Shown here: positions 18,773 to 29,247 of the stretch, in pieces
How positions within the stretch are numbered: the first letter of the stretch is position 1
Layout: each line of letters begins with the position of its first letter
Assembly (NCBI GenBank): GCA_947685225.1
Contig: CANTUV010000024.1
Coordinates: forward strand, 51,984,001 to 52,048,000
Direction of reading: 5' to 3'
Length of the DNA: 64,000 nt
Source of the DNA: Garcia nutans
Taxonomy: Eukaryota; Streptophyta; Magnoliopsida; Malpighiales; Euphorbiaceae
Position numbers and translations under genes: made by a program
Notes under the pieces: model-generated
Database searches by the model: none
What the model saw: the letters and a program-made list of their open reading frames with translations, nothing else
Told to the model about the DNA's origin: nothing

Positions 18773-20977
18773 TGTGAGCGGGGATTTTGGCCCCCACTCC
18801 CGGTGGAATAGTTCTTGCTAATTCGGCACTGTTTAGGCTCAGGGCCTTAGAGAACATGGACCTAAGTCCGGAGAAAATGGAGTTGCCACTCGGACGGGCC
18901 GGGAAAAAAGAAAGGGGTGGATGACTCGATTCCTAAGGAATCCCCAACCCCTTAATGGGTTCGGAAAATTGGGTACGTGTGGGGAAGGCGAGAAATGGCC
19001 CAGCAGCCCCACAACGCCCAGTTCATTGGAACCGGCCTCCTTTACAGGTCTTAATATTATAAAATTCTTAAGTATAATAACATTATCCATACTACACACA
19101 ATAATTAAAAGAAAGCATCAATATATTAAAATCAAAGCAATGTCCAAACAAAGCAAAGAAATGGACACCCATCCAAGGATGGAAACATGTCCTTACATCA
19201 CATGCCTATATAGGACACCCACCAAAAGGTAGAAACATGCCCTTTACATAGGTTCTAAAATAGAAAAGCAAATTAAATTACATGATGTTTAACCAATGAG
19301 GTACCCACCAAGTGGAAACATACCTCTTACAACTTTTGGAAATCTAAATTAATTGATAAAAGTAAATAATCATTCATCATAAATAAATCATTCATCAAAG
19401 CTATTAATCAAAATATAAAATAAACATCCATCCATGATAAATTAAATAAATCAATTATTGAAATTAAATAAATTAAAGCATAAGAAATAAATCAAATCAT
19501 AATCAAGTGTGGAATTGAATAAAGCAAATAAAAGTCCAATTATGGCTACTATGACTTTTTATGGAATTAAAATAAATTAGGGTTTTATGTTTTAAAGGGT
19601 TGGTAAGACTCTTTGATTAACAAAATTAAAGTTTGAATGATGATATCATAAAACTAGGGTTTTAAACACTTTAAAATACTTTAATTTGTGATTTTTGGTT
19701 ATTGGGTTCCTAAGCTACTGTGTAAAATTTAGGTTTTCATATTTTTATGTTTTTTAATGTTTTAAAAGGATTAGGGTTCATAAAAATTAGGGTTTAAGGT
19801 TTTAAAAGGGTTAGTGTTCATTATTTTGGGTTTAAAAGTTGAATTTTAGATTTTAGGATTTAGAAGTAGGGTCACGGGTGGTGAATAATTTTTAGGGTTT
19901 TAGAAATCAATTTGATAATTTCATGAAGTTTTATGAATTTAAACAAATAAATTAAAGTTTTTATAAGTAGAAAAGATGTTTTAGAAGACTTTTTGAATGA
20001 AATAGAACCTACTTTAAGATTTTAAAAGAAGCAGAATTTACATCTTAGTTTTGTTGAAAAATAAGTTCAATTAGAGTTTTAAGGTTTTTAAGAAGAAAAA
20101 ATAACAATTTTAAGCCTTTTGGAACATAAACCAGCGAAATAAGGTTTTTTTTTTGGCTTTAGAAAAACTAAATTAAAGTTCAAAGGTTTTTAATTTTGAT
20201 TTCATAGATTTGCTACTGTGTAAAAAAAAAACAATTAAAGAAAATTAATTAACACATACCTTCTTTTGATGATTTCTCCAAAAATAATTCTTCTTGGATG
20301 AACTAGCTCCAAAGACAAGGTTTTTTTGCCTTTGAATCCTCTAAATCGTGCTACTGTTGTTCCAGAAAAATGTTGAATTGAATTTCTTCTTTTCCTTCCT
20401 TGATTTTGTTTCAAATTTTCCAAACTCCTCTTGGATTTTTGCCTCCCCCTTTTTTAATTGTCTTTGGTCCTTATTTATAGTGGTTTGAGATTGTTTATTC
20501 CTAATTAGTTAAGGTAAGTAATATTAATAAAAAAAAAGAAACCAAAACCTAATTGGATTAGGTTTCGAAAAATTTGCATCGAAAAATTTGCGCTGCCGAA
20601 AAAAATTTTGCGGTAGAAATCTGCGGTTGCGTGAGCGGAGCGGGCCCGTAAGCTATTTCACAGGAAAAAAATTTATGCGTGCGAAATAGCACTGTGATTT
20701 CACCCGCAGGAATTTCATACGGGCGAAATGCCCACGGGCCCGTGCCCATGGGCCCGCACTATAATTTTTTTGTCGTCAATTTTTTCGACTCCGATTTTTA
20801 TTTTTATTTTTATTTTTTTATTTTTATTTGTTTATTTCTATTTTTTTTATTAAAAAATTAGATACTAAAGCAAAAATTATTTAATAAAAATTATTTTGGA
20901 CTAATTAGACAATAAAATTCATTTTAGACTAAATAAAACATATTGGACCGGATTGGGTTAAAAATTAAGGGTCTACA
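18773..20977 (-). repeat. 5' LTR of element 2 (2205 bp)
   Basis: TGTGAGCGGGG...GGGTCTACA on the plus strand, paired with 10077-12228. It carries the TATAAATA box (20472-20479), the palindrome pair at 20733-20753 and the telo-box leader. The extra length relative to its partner includes a short duplication of AAAAATTTGC near 20570-20590 and extra bases near 20790-20830. Confidence 0.93.
20472..20479 (-). promoter_or_regulatory. TATA box of element 2, 5' LTR
   Basis: TATAAATA on the minus strand, 498 bp into the LTR. Transcription would run leftwards towards gag. Confidence 0.6.
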
Positions 20978-20982
20978 ATATC
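20978..20982. repeat. Target-site duplication ATATC (right) of element 2
   Basis: ATATC directly after the LTR end, identical to 10072-10076. Confidence 0.95.
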
Positions 20983-23253
20983 ACCTATCCCGAGTCTGCC
21001 CGAAGCAGGAGCACCTGAACCTCTATTACCTTGGAATTTAGATCTATAGCGGTCCTCATCCGAAGTAGACGATAGGATCTCATGGTCATCAACTTGGGGA
21101 CTCTAGATGATGAAGCACCAGGATCTCTCATTCCCTGAAACCGAAAGTCTCTAAAATCTTGCTCTGACTGGTGATACAATTTTTCAAAATGGGAAACCTG
21201 TTGATGACTAGCAGCTAACTCTTCTTAAAGTTTCTTGTTTTGTTCCTCAAGCATTCGCTGTGAGCCAGAAAGAAAAAGAGTAAGAGCATACATATTCATG
21301 CATACATATAGCATAAATTATCATGGAACAAGAAAACCTACCAGGTAATTCATATCAACGCCCTGTGGATGAGATGGGATCTCCGGTTGATTAGAATGAG
21401 CAAATGGAGGAGCAATAAAGGAAGGACTAGCCTCATGACCAAATGAGCCATCAGCCAGCAACAATCATTAAAAAAGTCAAAACAAGTTAAGAAAGAAGCA
21501 ATTGCAATGGAAAAATGGTAAAAGTTTACCTGAGAAGTGTTAGCCCCAAGATGCGAGACAGACTCTCTTCCCTCTCCATGATACTACTCTTCATCTATAT
21601 CCTCATTTTCCTCAAGAATCTCCCATACACCAATAGGTGATACATCAAAGTTCAAGAGTCCTACTTGAATAAACTGGGTATATGATGCACCTGGTGGATA
21701 GAGAAAGGTTTCAACATTATAACCGTGCCAAGCCAACCATCATACATTCTCTGGCATTGATGTGATATTTAAAGTATACTCTGGGCAACTCATCAGGATC
21801 CTCCACTGCTTTGGACCAAGGAACCACTCAAACACTCTCTCCCTGAGAAACCAGCTCTTAGACACAGGGCCAGCAATGTCTCGGCGAGTATGCTGAAAAG
21901 GCAATGCGGCATTCATAGAAGAAGTCCAATTTGTCTGCTCTTCCATGTTCCACTAAGCCAAATTGACCTACAAAATGAAATAAGGTAAGTGAACTTTTAT
22001 ATAAATTTTAAAGTATAGTTATTTTACCTAGCCCTAGGTTAAAAAACTCAAGAGATAGCGCTGGGTGTACACATGATGAGAGCCGAGAATTGCTACATGA
22101 TCTGACAACCAAAAATTTAATCTTGGATACCCGACTCTCTCTCAAAAAATGCCAGGCACCCTCACAAGATTATGCTCATATGCCCATACCTACAACAAAA
22201 ATGAGAATCAAATTCATGCAAGAATAAGAATGGAATTGACATTGGTGGAAGAAAAGTTCCTCGACAATCACCATAAAGCCAACAAAAGACTTCGTATTTC
22301 TGCAAATCTTATCTAGTCCATGATAAAGACAGGCAAGACCAGCTTCACCCCAGCCGTAAAGCAGTACCATACTCATATCAGTAAGGGCCCTCAACACTGA
22401 CAAATGGATGGCAGATTCAGTGTTGCATAAAATGGTTGACCCGAGCAGATACAGTAAAAAATGCTTGGGCATATTGATTGGCTATTTCACTATGAACCCG
22501 TCCTTTGTAGTTCATCCAATAACTTCAAATTGGCTCAATTTTTATCTTGAAAGGCCCTTTAAATGATGGTTCCATACCGATTAACTGCTGGACTTCTTTG
22601 AATGTTAGAATATCATTGGTAAGAGGGACCGGAAGGCCATAGTACCGGATACCAGTTATTGTTGTATAATCGACTGAGCCAATGGTCATCTCTCCTATAG
22701 GTAGGTGAAAATTATGGGTCGTGTCCATCCACTACTCTGAGAATGCTTGAACTACACTCCTATCTATCGGACACTCCTCGAATGGTAATTGCAAGATAAA
22801 GCTTTCAAAATCCCAATCTCGGATAATCCATTTTACTTGAGAAGGTGCTACATCATACCATTGTCGGGCTTTATAGGCACACCCTCCGCCCTGGATATCG
22901 CAATGATCATGCTAACACAAAGCCATGTAAGTTAACATAAAGTAAGTATATCTTCATATCAATACACTAATTTATATACTAAATTTATTCGTTATATTCT
23001 ATTTTCAGTCTATCTATTTACTTGTTTATTAAATTCTTAAATATAGTCATCTAATTAATTTATTTTTCCTCAATCTAAAAAAACATAAAATATTTTTCTA
23101 TTAAAAAAATAAATAAATTATTACCTTGGTTTTTTTACTTCAACTGCGATGAAGCTGCATCCCGACTAGTAGACTTATAATTCCATTTTCATGCTATCGA
23201 ATAAACTCTAATAACTCAGCATTAGATCGAGTTCCTGATCTCGAAGCATGCAT
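20978..23253 (-). pseudogene. PMD copy A: plant mobile domain (MAIN-like) gene, broken
   Basis: Minus-strand gene with recognisable exons. Exon 1 (23253-23125) starts MHASRSGTRSNAELLEF. A 213-bp intron (23124-22912) has GT/AG ends. Exon 2 starts at 22911 and encodes GGGCAYKARQWYDVAPSQV, HLPIGEMTIGSVDYTTITG and FLLYLLGSTILC, then YGWGEAGLACLYHGLDKICR, the hallmark blocks of the plant mobile domain. The last exon encodes SEQDFRDFRFQGMRDPGAS and is cut at 20978 by element 2, continuing at 10076. In-frame stops occur in exon 1 (after FIR), before WMDTTH and after KIEPI, and one intron donor has lost its GT. It was once an expressed-type gene or a PMD carried by a transposon; no transposase is adjacent. 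Confidence 0.85.
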
Positions 23254-23331
23254 TTTCTCCTCAACTCTATGCTAAACTCTCTGATTTCAAAATATGTATG
23301 AGTGTGGATGAAAAGAAGAGATGAGCCGAGG

Positions 23332-23339
23332 TTTATATA
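23332..23339 (-). promoter_or_regulatory. TATA box of PMD copy A
   Basis: TATATAAA on the minus strand, about 80 bases upstream of the exon 1 ATG at 23253. This spacing fits a plant core promoter with a short 5' untranslated region. Copy B lost this region. Confidence 0.5.
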
Positions 23340-23640
23340 GATAAATTGCAAAGGAAGAAGACAAAAATAAAAAAGAAAAAACAGTACTCTCATGAAAAAA
23401 AGTAAATGTTAATATTGACAAATAGTAAATGAATAGTTAGTGAATGGTATATAAATAGTAACTACACAGTGAATAAATAGTAAACTCAAATATTTAATTC
23501 AATTATTCAGATATTTGCGTATATATAAATATTTTTGCACTTTTAAAATATTTTTACATGTAGGGGACAAGAAGATATAGGCATGATTAAAATAGCTAAA
23601 TTTTTTGCAAATTTCTTTAATATCCTACTGACTACAATTA
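23340..23640. other. AT-rich upstream flank of PMD copy A
   Basis: No gene is seen. It holds several AATAGTAA-type short repeats (23400-23500) and ends at the repeat array of the plus-strand retroelement fragment. The exact junction could not be placed to better than some tens of bases. Confidence 0.4.
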
Positions 23641-23659
23641 GCTTTTGTAGATAATCAAA

Positions 23660-24270
23660 TTATTTTTAAGTCCATAACTAAGCTCCGGTCTAGAACCCAA
23701 ATTACCCTTAAGTCCAAAACTTAGCTTAGGTCTAGAACCTAAATTCTCTCTTAAGTCTAGAACTTAGCTTAGGTCCAGAACCTACAATCTCTTTTAAGTC
23801 TAGAAATTAGCTTGGGTCCAGAACCCAAATTACCCTTAAGTCCAGAACTTAGCTCAGGTCCAAAACCCAAAATTGCCCTTAAGTGAAAAACGTTGCTTAG
23901 GTCCAGAACCTAAAATCTCTTTTAAGTCCAGAACTTAGCTCGGATCCAGAACCTAAAATCTCTTTTAAGTCTAGAACTTATCTCGGGTCAGAACCCAAAT
24001 TACCCTTAAGTCCAGAACATAGCTTAGGTCCAGAACCTAAAATCTCTCTTAAGTCCATAACTTAGCTTAGGTTTAGAACCTAAAATCTCTTTTAAGTCCA
24101 GAACTTAGCTCGAGTTCAGAACCCAAATTTCTCTTAAGTCCATAACTTACCCCAGGTCCAGAACCCAAATCCTAAATCTAGCTCGGGTCTAGAACCCAAA
24201 TTATTTTTGAGTCCAAAGCTCAAACCAACCTTGGGTGTCCAGTATAGCTCTAAACCCAGTAAAAAATCAC
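23660..24270 (+). repeat. Tandem array of AAGTCCAGAACTTAGCTCGG-type units
   Basis: Many diverged units alternating GGTCCAGAACCCAAATTACC and GGTCCAGAACCTAAAATCTC pieces joined by TTAAGTCCAGAACTTAGCTC. It is the reverse complement of the 12310-12720 array, so the orientation relative to the element is the same. Confidence 0.85.
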
Positions 24271-24315
24271 ATTGCTTTTCTCTCTCTTTTTCCTTAGTCA
24301 TAGATCGCTCAAGCA

Positions 24316-24325
24316 GGGGGCAAAC
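24316..24325 (+). other. Polypurine tract of the plus-strand fragment
   Basis: GGGGGCAAAC immediately before TGTAGAC, the LTR start. It is identical in sequence to the tracts of elements 1 and 2. Confidence 0.8.
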
Positions 24326-26114
24326 TGTAGACTTTTAATTTTTGACCCAGTCTGGTCCAATATTTTTAAAATAGTCCAACATAATTTTGTGGTATTTTAA
24401 TTAAATAATATTTATTTTATTATTTATAATTGTTAATAAAAATAAAAAAAGGTAATATTAGAAAAGTTAAAAAAATAAATAAATAGATAATCGGTGACGG
24501 AAGAATCGGCGACGAAAAATTCCGTCGCTGGCAAAATTGGCTTGGGCCGATTCACCGTAGGAAAAACCTGCGATGAATTAGCCATAAGCCAATTCACCGC
24601 AGGAAATTGCTGTAGCAAATTGGCTAACCCGCGTCCCAACTCGCACGAAACTCTCGCAATTCTCGTAGCTGGCCCGTCCATAGCCAGCAGCATTTTTTCC
24701 AGCGCAATTTTTTTTGAAACTGAATTCTATTTGGTTTTTATTTCTTTTCCTAAATGGTTTTTATTTCCTTAGATAATTAGAAATAGATTTTAATTTTTTC
24801 CTATAAATATCACATTAAAACACACAAAAAAGGGGGGACTTTGGATTATGAAAAAAGAGAGAAAATTCTTGAACTGAAATTTTGAACCGAACTTGGGACT
24901 CTTGAATTCTAGCGGCTAAAAGAAAAACTATGAAGCAAGAAGAAATCTAAGACACAGAAACCAAAGGAGACAACTAGCAATCATCTCCAGATTGCTTTAA
25001 TCAACCAAAACCAAATCTGAAGCAGGCAATAACTTGGTTCAATTTCTTCAATTTGGTGGAGCCTTCAAATGTAGGTAAAGTGATCTAAATTCAGTTTATT
25101 AAATCATTAATCATCTTCATCTTTCAAGCCATCATCACAATACCTTAGTTTTTTAATTTTCCTTTAATTTAGTTTACGCAGTAGCATAAATTAATTTATA
25201 TAGTAGCTAAGGTTTTAATTAAAGTGAATAATATAATCATTCAAAACTCAAATCTAATTTTAGAAACCCTATGTTATTCAAACCCTATTTCTTAATTAAT
25301 TTTGTTTTCAAACCTTCACAGTAGCTATTTTGTTATAATTTTATTCAATGAGTTATTTTAATCTTTCAATAATAAATTTGGCTTTCTATATTTATTTCAC
25401 CTAAAAATACATAAGTAGTTGATATAGTCAATATTAAAATCACACTTAACTTTGATTACGGTAAAGCATCAAATCCTAAATTCAAAATCATAATTTGCAA
25501 AATCAAGGTTTCAAACCATAAAACCCTAATAACTTAACTGTGAGTCCTAAACTCTAATATCTTAAGGTTCCAAAACCTCTAATTTCATGATGTTAGCCTT
25601 AAACCCTAATTTGATTAACTAAAAACCTTATTACTTTCTTCAAACCATAAAACCCTAATCAATTCCATTTTTTTCAAAAACCCTCACAATAGTCTAAATA
25701 ATAATAATAATAATTCTAAAATCCCAAAACCCTAAATGTTAATTAAAGAACTGTAAATTGAGACATAAACCTAAATTTGCATCTTTATTTGCTTTATTTA
25801 ATTTTAGATTTGATTATGTAGTTTATTATATATTTTTGATGGTTGATTTATTTAATTTCAATGCTTGATTTATTTAATTTGTCATGGATGGATATTTTCT
25901 TTATTATTATGATTATTATTTATTTATTTTAGTATTAAAATTGTAAAAGGTATGTTTCCACTTTGTGGGTACCTCATTAGTTAAATTTTATGTAATTTAA
26001 ATTGCTTTTATATTTTGGACCAATGTAAGGACATGTTTCCATCCTCGGATGGGTGTCCATTTATTTGTTTTGTGACATTGCTTTAATTTTAATATAATGA
26101 TGCTTTACTTTAAT
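24326..26114 (+). repeat. Truncated LTR of the gag-only family, plus strand
   Basis: Starts TGTAGAC and shows the U3 GC island (24490-24720), a TATAAATA box (24802-24809) and several AAACCCTAA telo-box copies (25500-25740). It ends abruptly at about 26114 without the CTCACA terminus. The 92-codon frame across the GC island is not conserved in the other LTRs. Confidence 0.88.
24802..24809 (+). promoter_or_regulatory. TATA box of the plus-strand LTR
   Basis: TATAAATA 476 bp into the LTR, matching the position in the minus-strand copies. Confidence 0.6.
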
Positions 26115-27423
26115 TCAAGTTAAAAAACCAAGGTAACAATTCAATTATTTATTTTAACAGCACAAATATGTATAAATTATCATTATTATTATTTTTCATT
26201 TTTGTGTTTTTATTTTTTTTAAGATTTAGAAAAAATAAATTAATTAGATGACTATATTTAAGAATTTAATAGACAAATATATAGATAGATTAAAATAGAA
26301 CATAACGAATAAATTTAGCCTATAAATCAGTGGTATTGATATGATGATATACTTACCTTGTGTTAACTTACCTGGTTTCTTGTTAGCGCGATTATTGTGT
26401 TATTCGAGGAGGAGGGTGTGTTTATAAAGCTCGACAATGGTATGATGTAGCACCTTCTCGGGTAACACGCATTGTCCGAGATTGCAGTTTTGAAAGCTTT
26501 ATTTTGAAATTACCGTCCGAGGAGTGTTCGATAGATAGGAGTGTAGTTCAAGCATTGTCAGAGCGGTGGATGGACACGACCCATACTTTTCACCTACCTA
26601 TAGGAGAGATGACCATTGGCCCTGTCGATTATACAGCCATAACTGGTATCCGGTACTGTGGCCTTATGATCCCTCTTACCAATGATATTTTGAATTCGAA
26701 GAAGTCCAATAGTTAATCGGTATAGAACCATCATTAAAAGGGCCTTTTAAGATAAAAATTGAGCCAATTCAGAGTTATTGGATGAACTACAAAGGACAAG
26801 TTAGTAGGGAAACAACCAAACAATATGCTAGAGGATTTTTACTGTATTTGCTTGAGTCGACCATTTTATGCAGCATTGAATTTGCCATCCATTTGTCAGT
26901 GTTGAGGGCCCTTATTGATATGAGCATGGTACCGCTTTATGGATTGGGTGAAGCTGGCCTTACCTGTCTCTACCATGGACTAGACAAGATTTGCAGAAAT
27001 AAGAAGTTTTTATTGGTTTAATGGTAGTTGTCAAGGTACTCTTCTTCCACCATTGTCAATTCCATTCTTATTCTTGCATGACTTTGACTTTTATTGTTGC
27101 TATAGGTATGGACATATGAGCAAAATCTTGTGAGGGTGCCTAGCATTTTGCACGAGAGAGTCGGGTATTCAAGATTAAATTTTTGGTTGTTCGATCGTGT
27201 ATCAGTTCCCGGCTCTCACCATGTGCACACCCAGCGCTATCTCTTGAGTTGCTTTCAGGTAAGATAGTATCAGTATATTTTAAAATTTATATAAAACTTC
27301 ACTTACCTTATGTCATTTTGTAGCTCAATTTGGCTTGGTGGAACACAGAAGAGCGGATGAACTGGACTTCTTCCATGAATGCTGCATTGCCTTTTCAGCA
27401 TACTCGCCGAGTTATTGCCTACC
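26115..27423 (+). pseudogene. PMD copy B, 5' part: plant mobile domain gene
   Basis: Inverted paralogue of copy A. The tail of exon 1 ends at a GT donor (26133). The intron runs to TTGTTAG (26386). Exon 2 (26387-27035) encodes GGGCVYKARQWYDVAPSRV, MDTTHTFHLPIGEMTIGPVD and FLLYLLESTILC, then LGEAGLTCLYHGLDKICR, which are PMD blocks. A 70-bp intron (27036-27105), exon 27106-27258, a 65-bp intron (27259-27323) and exon 27324-27423 follow. A one-base frame change after TNDILN breaks the domain relative to copy A. The Athila insertion then splits the gene, and it resumes at 55600. Fewer stops than copy A suggest it stayed intact longer. Confidence 0.85.
27419..27423. repeat. Target-site duplication (left) of outer Athila element
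   Basis: CTACC before the LTR start TGTTTTATTAG. The partner at 55600-55604 is CGACC, one mismatch. Joining across the element restores the PMD exon, so the assignment is sound and the mismatch marks age. Confidence 0.8.
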
Positions 27424-27659
27424 TGTTTTATTAGTTTTTGTCCTCAAATTGCTATTTATTTATTATGATAAGTATTGTTTTCTTCATTCATTTTGGTAGT
27501 TTTAATATGTTTATTTAGTGATTTCAGCATTTTTAGAACTAAAGGAAGTTTGGAAGAAAAAAATAAAAAAAAAAGAGCAAAAGTGAAGGAGAGAAGAACA
27601 AAGAGAAGAATTGAAGTTAAAGTGCAAAAACTCCCTTAGAAGATCAAAACAAAGAAAAA

Positions 27660-28070
27660 AGAGCATGAATCAAGCAAGACATGGCCAAGCCAAATCAAGC
27701 TTGGCCGTGTCACCTCAAAGAAAATGAAGGCAGAGCTTGACCTGGCTAGGAGACACGGCCAAGCCACTGGCCGTGTCTCACCTAAAGACCAAAACCAAAG
27801 AAAGAAAGGAAAAGAAGGAAAGAAATGGCAGTAAGTGACATGGCCAACAGGCGTGGCCGTGTCATGTGACACGGCCAACAAGCTTGGCTGTGTCACTCTC
27901 ATCTCCAAAGAATAAAGAAGAGCAAGGAGCGAAACAGAAGAGGTGACACGGCTCGCAAGCTTGGCCGTGTCCCATCTCATGCAAAGAACAAAAGACAAGC
28001 AAACTAGAGAAGCAGAAGGTGACACACCCACATGACATGGCCAAGCTTGTGGCTGTGTCACACCCAGCAC
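27660..28070. repeat. GACACGGCC/GGCCGTGTC inverted-repeat cluster in Athila LTR
   Basis: Repeated pairs of GACACGGCC and GGCCGTGTC, often arranged as GGCCGTGTCA-TG-TGACACGGCC (near 27860). They lie just upstream of the LTR TATA box. Equivalent clusters are at 33840-34300, 38640-39100 and 43300-43530, and in the captured piece at 13513-13915. Confidence 0.85.
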
Positions 28071-28110
28071 CCAATTACGAGCTTGTGCAAATTTTTAGCT
28101 AAGGGATTGG

Positions 28111-28118
28111 TATAAATA
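28111..28118 (+). promoter_or_regulatory. TATA box of outer Athila 5' LTR
   Basis: TATAAATA, conserved in the 3' LTR at 54543-54550, placed directly after the inverted-repeat cluster. It is the likely core promoter for the element RNA. Confidence 0.65.
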
Positions 28119-29106
28119 GATAAGATTAGGGCAAGAGGGGGATACTTTTTCAGCCGTTCTTTATTTTTCTTTGGAGAATTTTTCTCTGAAACAAGAAAAC
28201 TATCGAAGATTGATTTCACTTTCATTCAAACACTTTAGATCAAATTAGTTCTAGCCATTATGTTATTCTTTTAGCAAAAATCTAAGCAAGAGATTCTTCA
28301 GAAGCCAAAGGAAAATTGTAATTGGGTTTTGTTCTTTAACTCTATTTCTTAAGTTGTATTGAATATTTATTTATTAATTCTCTAATGTCTAAATTAATTT
28401 CTTTGAATTTTAATGAGATGAATTTGTTTGATAGCATTACTATGAACTAATTTTGATCTAGTCTAGGGTTTGTATGTATCTACTATGATTGTATGAAATG
28501 GTTATTTCTCTTAATTGATTTATTTCTTTTATCCTTAATTGAATGGATTAATGTTAATATATAATTGATTGGCCACCCATTATGTGTTTTAGGTATTTAG
28601 ATGAAGGATTGAGAAATAAAATCTAATACTGGAATAATTTAATTAGGGATTTAGGTGAATTAGAAATATGAACTTAAGGAAAAGATCATTTTGATTGTAG
28701 TAAGATTAATTGAAAAAGGTTTGAATGCGAGAGCTTATTTCTTTAATTTGATTAATTAAGTTGCTTGAAATCTGATCTTTGAAATTAAATCAGTTGAGAG
28801 GAATAACCATTCATACATATAAATTAGTAGAGAAGTGCAAACCCTAGGCTTTTCTATTAAGTGAATCAATATATTTGTTCAATTTTCTTTCATTATAAAT
28901 TCAATTGCTTTCTGTTTTCGTTAGTTGTTCAGCAATTTAATTTTAAAAATCAAAGACTATTAATTGATAATTTGTTTATTACGATTTGATAAATAATTAG
29001 CTTATCTAGCTTCCTTGTGAGACAACCTTGAGGTGTTCACCGAAATACTATAGCAACCTCGTATACTTGCGAGTGTAGCTTTAGTTGTGTTTATTAGAGT
29101 GCAACA

Positions 29107-29130
29107 AGTTTTTTGTTATTGTCGAGGAAG
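29107..29130 (+). other. Decayed Athila primer-binding site
   Basis: The nested Athila has TGGCGCTGTTGCCGG here (35494-35508). The outer element reads TTGTTATTGTCGAGG at the matching place. Most differences are C-to-T or G-to-A changes, as expected of long-methylated DNA. Confidence 0.7.
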
Positions 29131-29247
29131 CTAATTGGCGTAATTTTTTATTAGTCATATATATATTTTAAATTATTTTCATTGTTTATATTTTATTTTA
29201 TTTTTTCTTTTGCTTTAAATAATTCCTTCTTTCAGAAATTTTTTTTT

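Larger units (their letters stand above)
10077..20977 (-). mobile_element. Element 2: complete gag-only Tat/Ogre-like LTR retrotransposon
   Basis: A complete 10.9-kb element on the minus strand with TG...CA LTRs, a perfect 5-bp target duplication (ATATC), an intact primer site (18771-18759) and an intact polypurine tract (12239-12229). The 6.5-kb interior has a gag frame broken into three pieces (17752-16214), a non-coding module (16213-13916), a captured Athila-LTR piece (13915-13513) and two tandem arrays (13512-12838 and 12720-12310). No pol gene is present. The LTRs differ only by scattered substitutions and small indels over long stretches, so the insertion is relatively recent. It sits in the last exon of PMD copy A. 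Confidence 0.93.
23640..26114 (+). mobile_element. 3' fragment of a gag-only family element, plus strand
   Basis: Contains only the 3' end of the element: a tandem-repeat zone (23660-24270), the polypurine tract (24316-24325) and most of an LTR (24326-26114). It lies on the strand opposite to elements 1 and 2. The LTR breaks off at about 26114, some 345 bp before its expected end, at the junction with PMD copy B exon 1. No gag is present. The fragment sits between the two head-to-head PMD copies. Confidence 0.85.
27424..29106 (+). repeat. 5' LTR of outer Athila element (1683 bp)
   Basis: Runs from TGTTTTATTAG to GAGTGCAACA and pairs with 43053-43584 plus 54366-55599. Positions 27660-28070 hold many GACACGGCC/GGCCGTGTC inverted repeats, and a TATAAATA box lies at 28111-28118. 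The last 100 bases carry the CTCGTATACTTGCGAGTGTA motif shared with the nested Athila LTR. Confidence 0.92.

Noticed and set aside
21740..21946. 68-codon minus-strand frame as a separate gene
   Set aside because: It is an exon of PMD copy A and matches 27340-27423 plus 55600-55700 of copy B.
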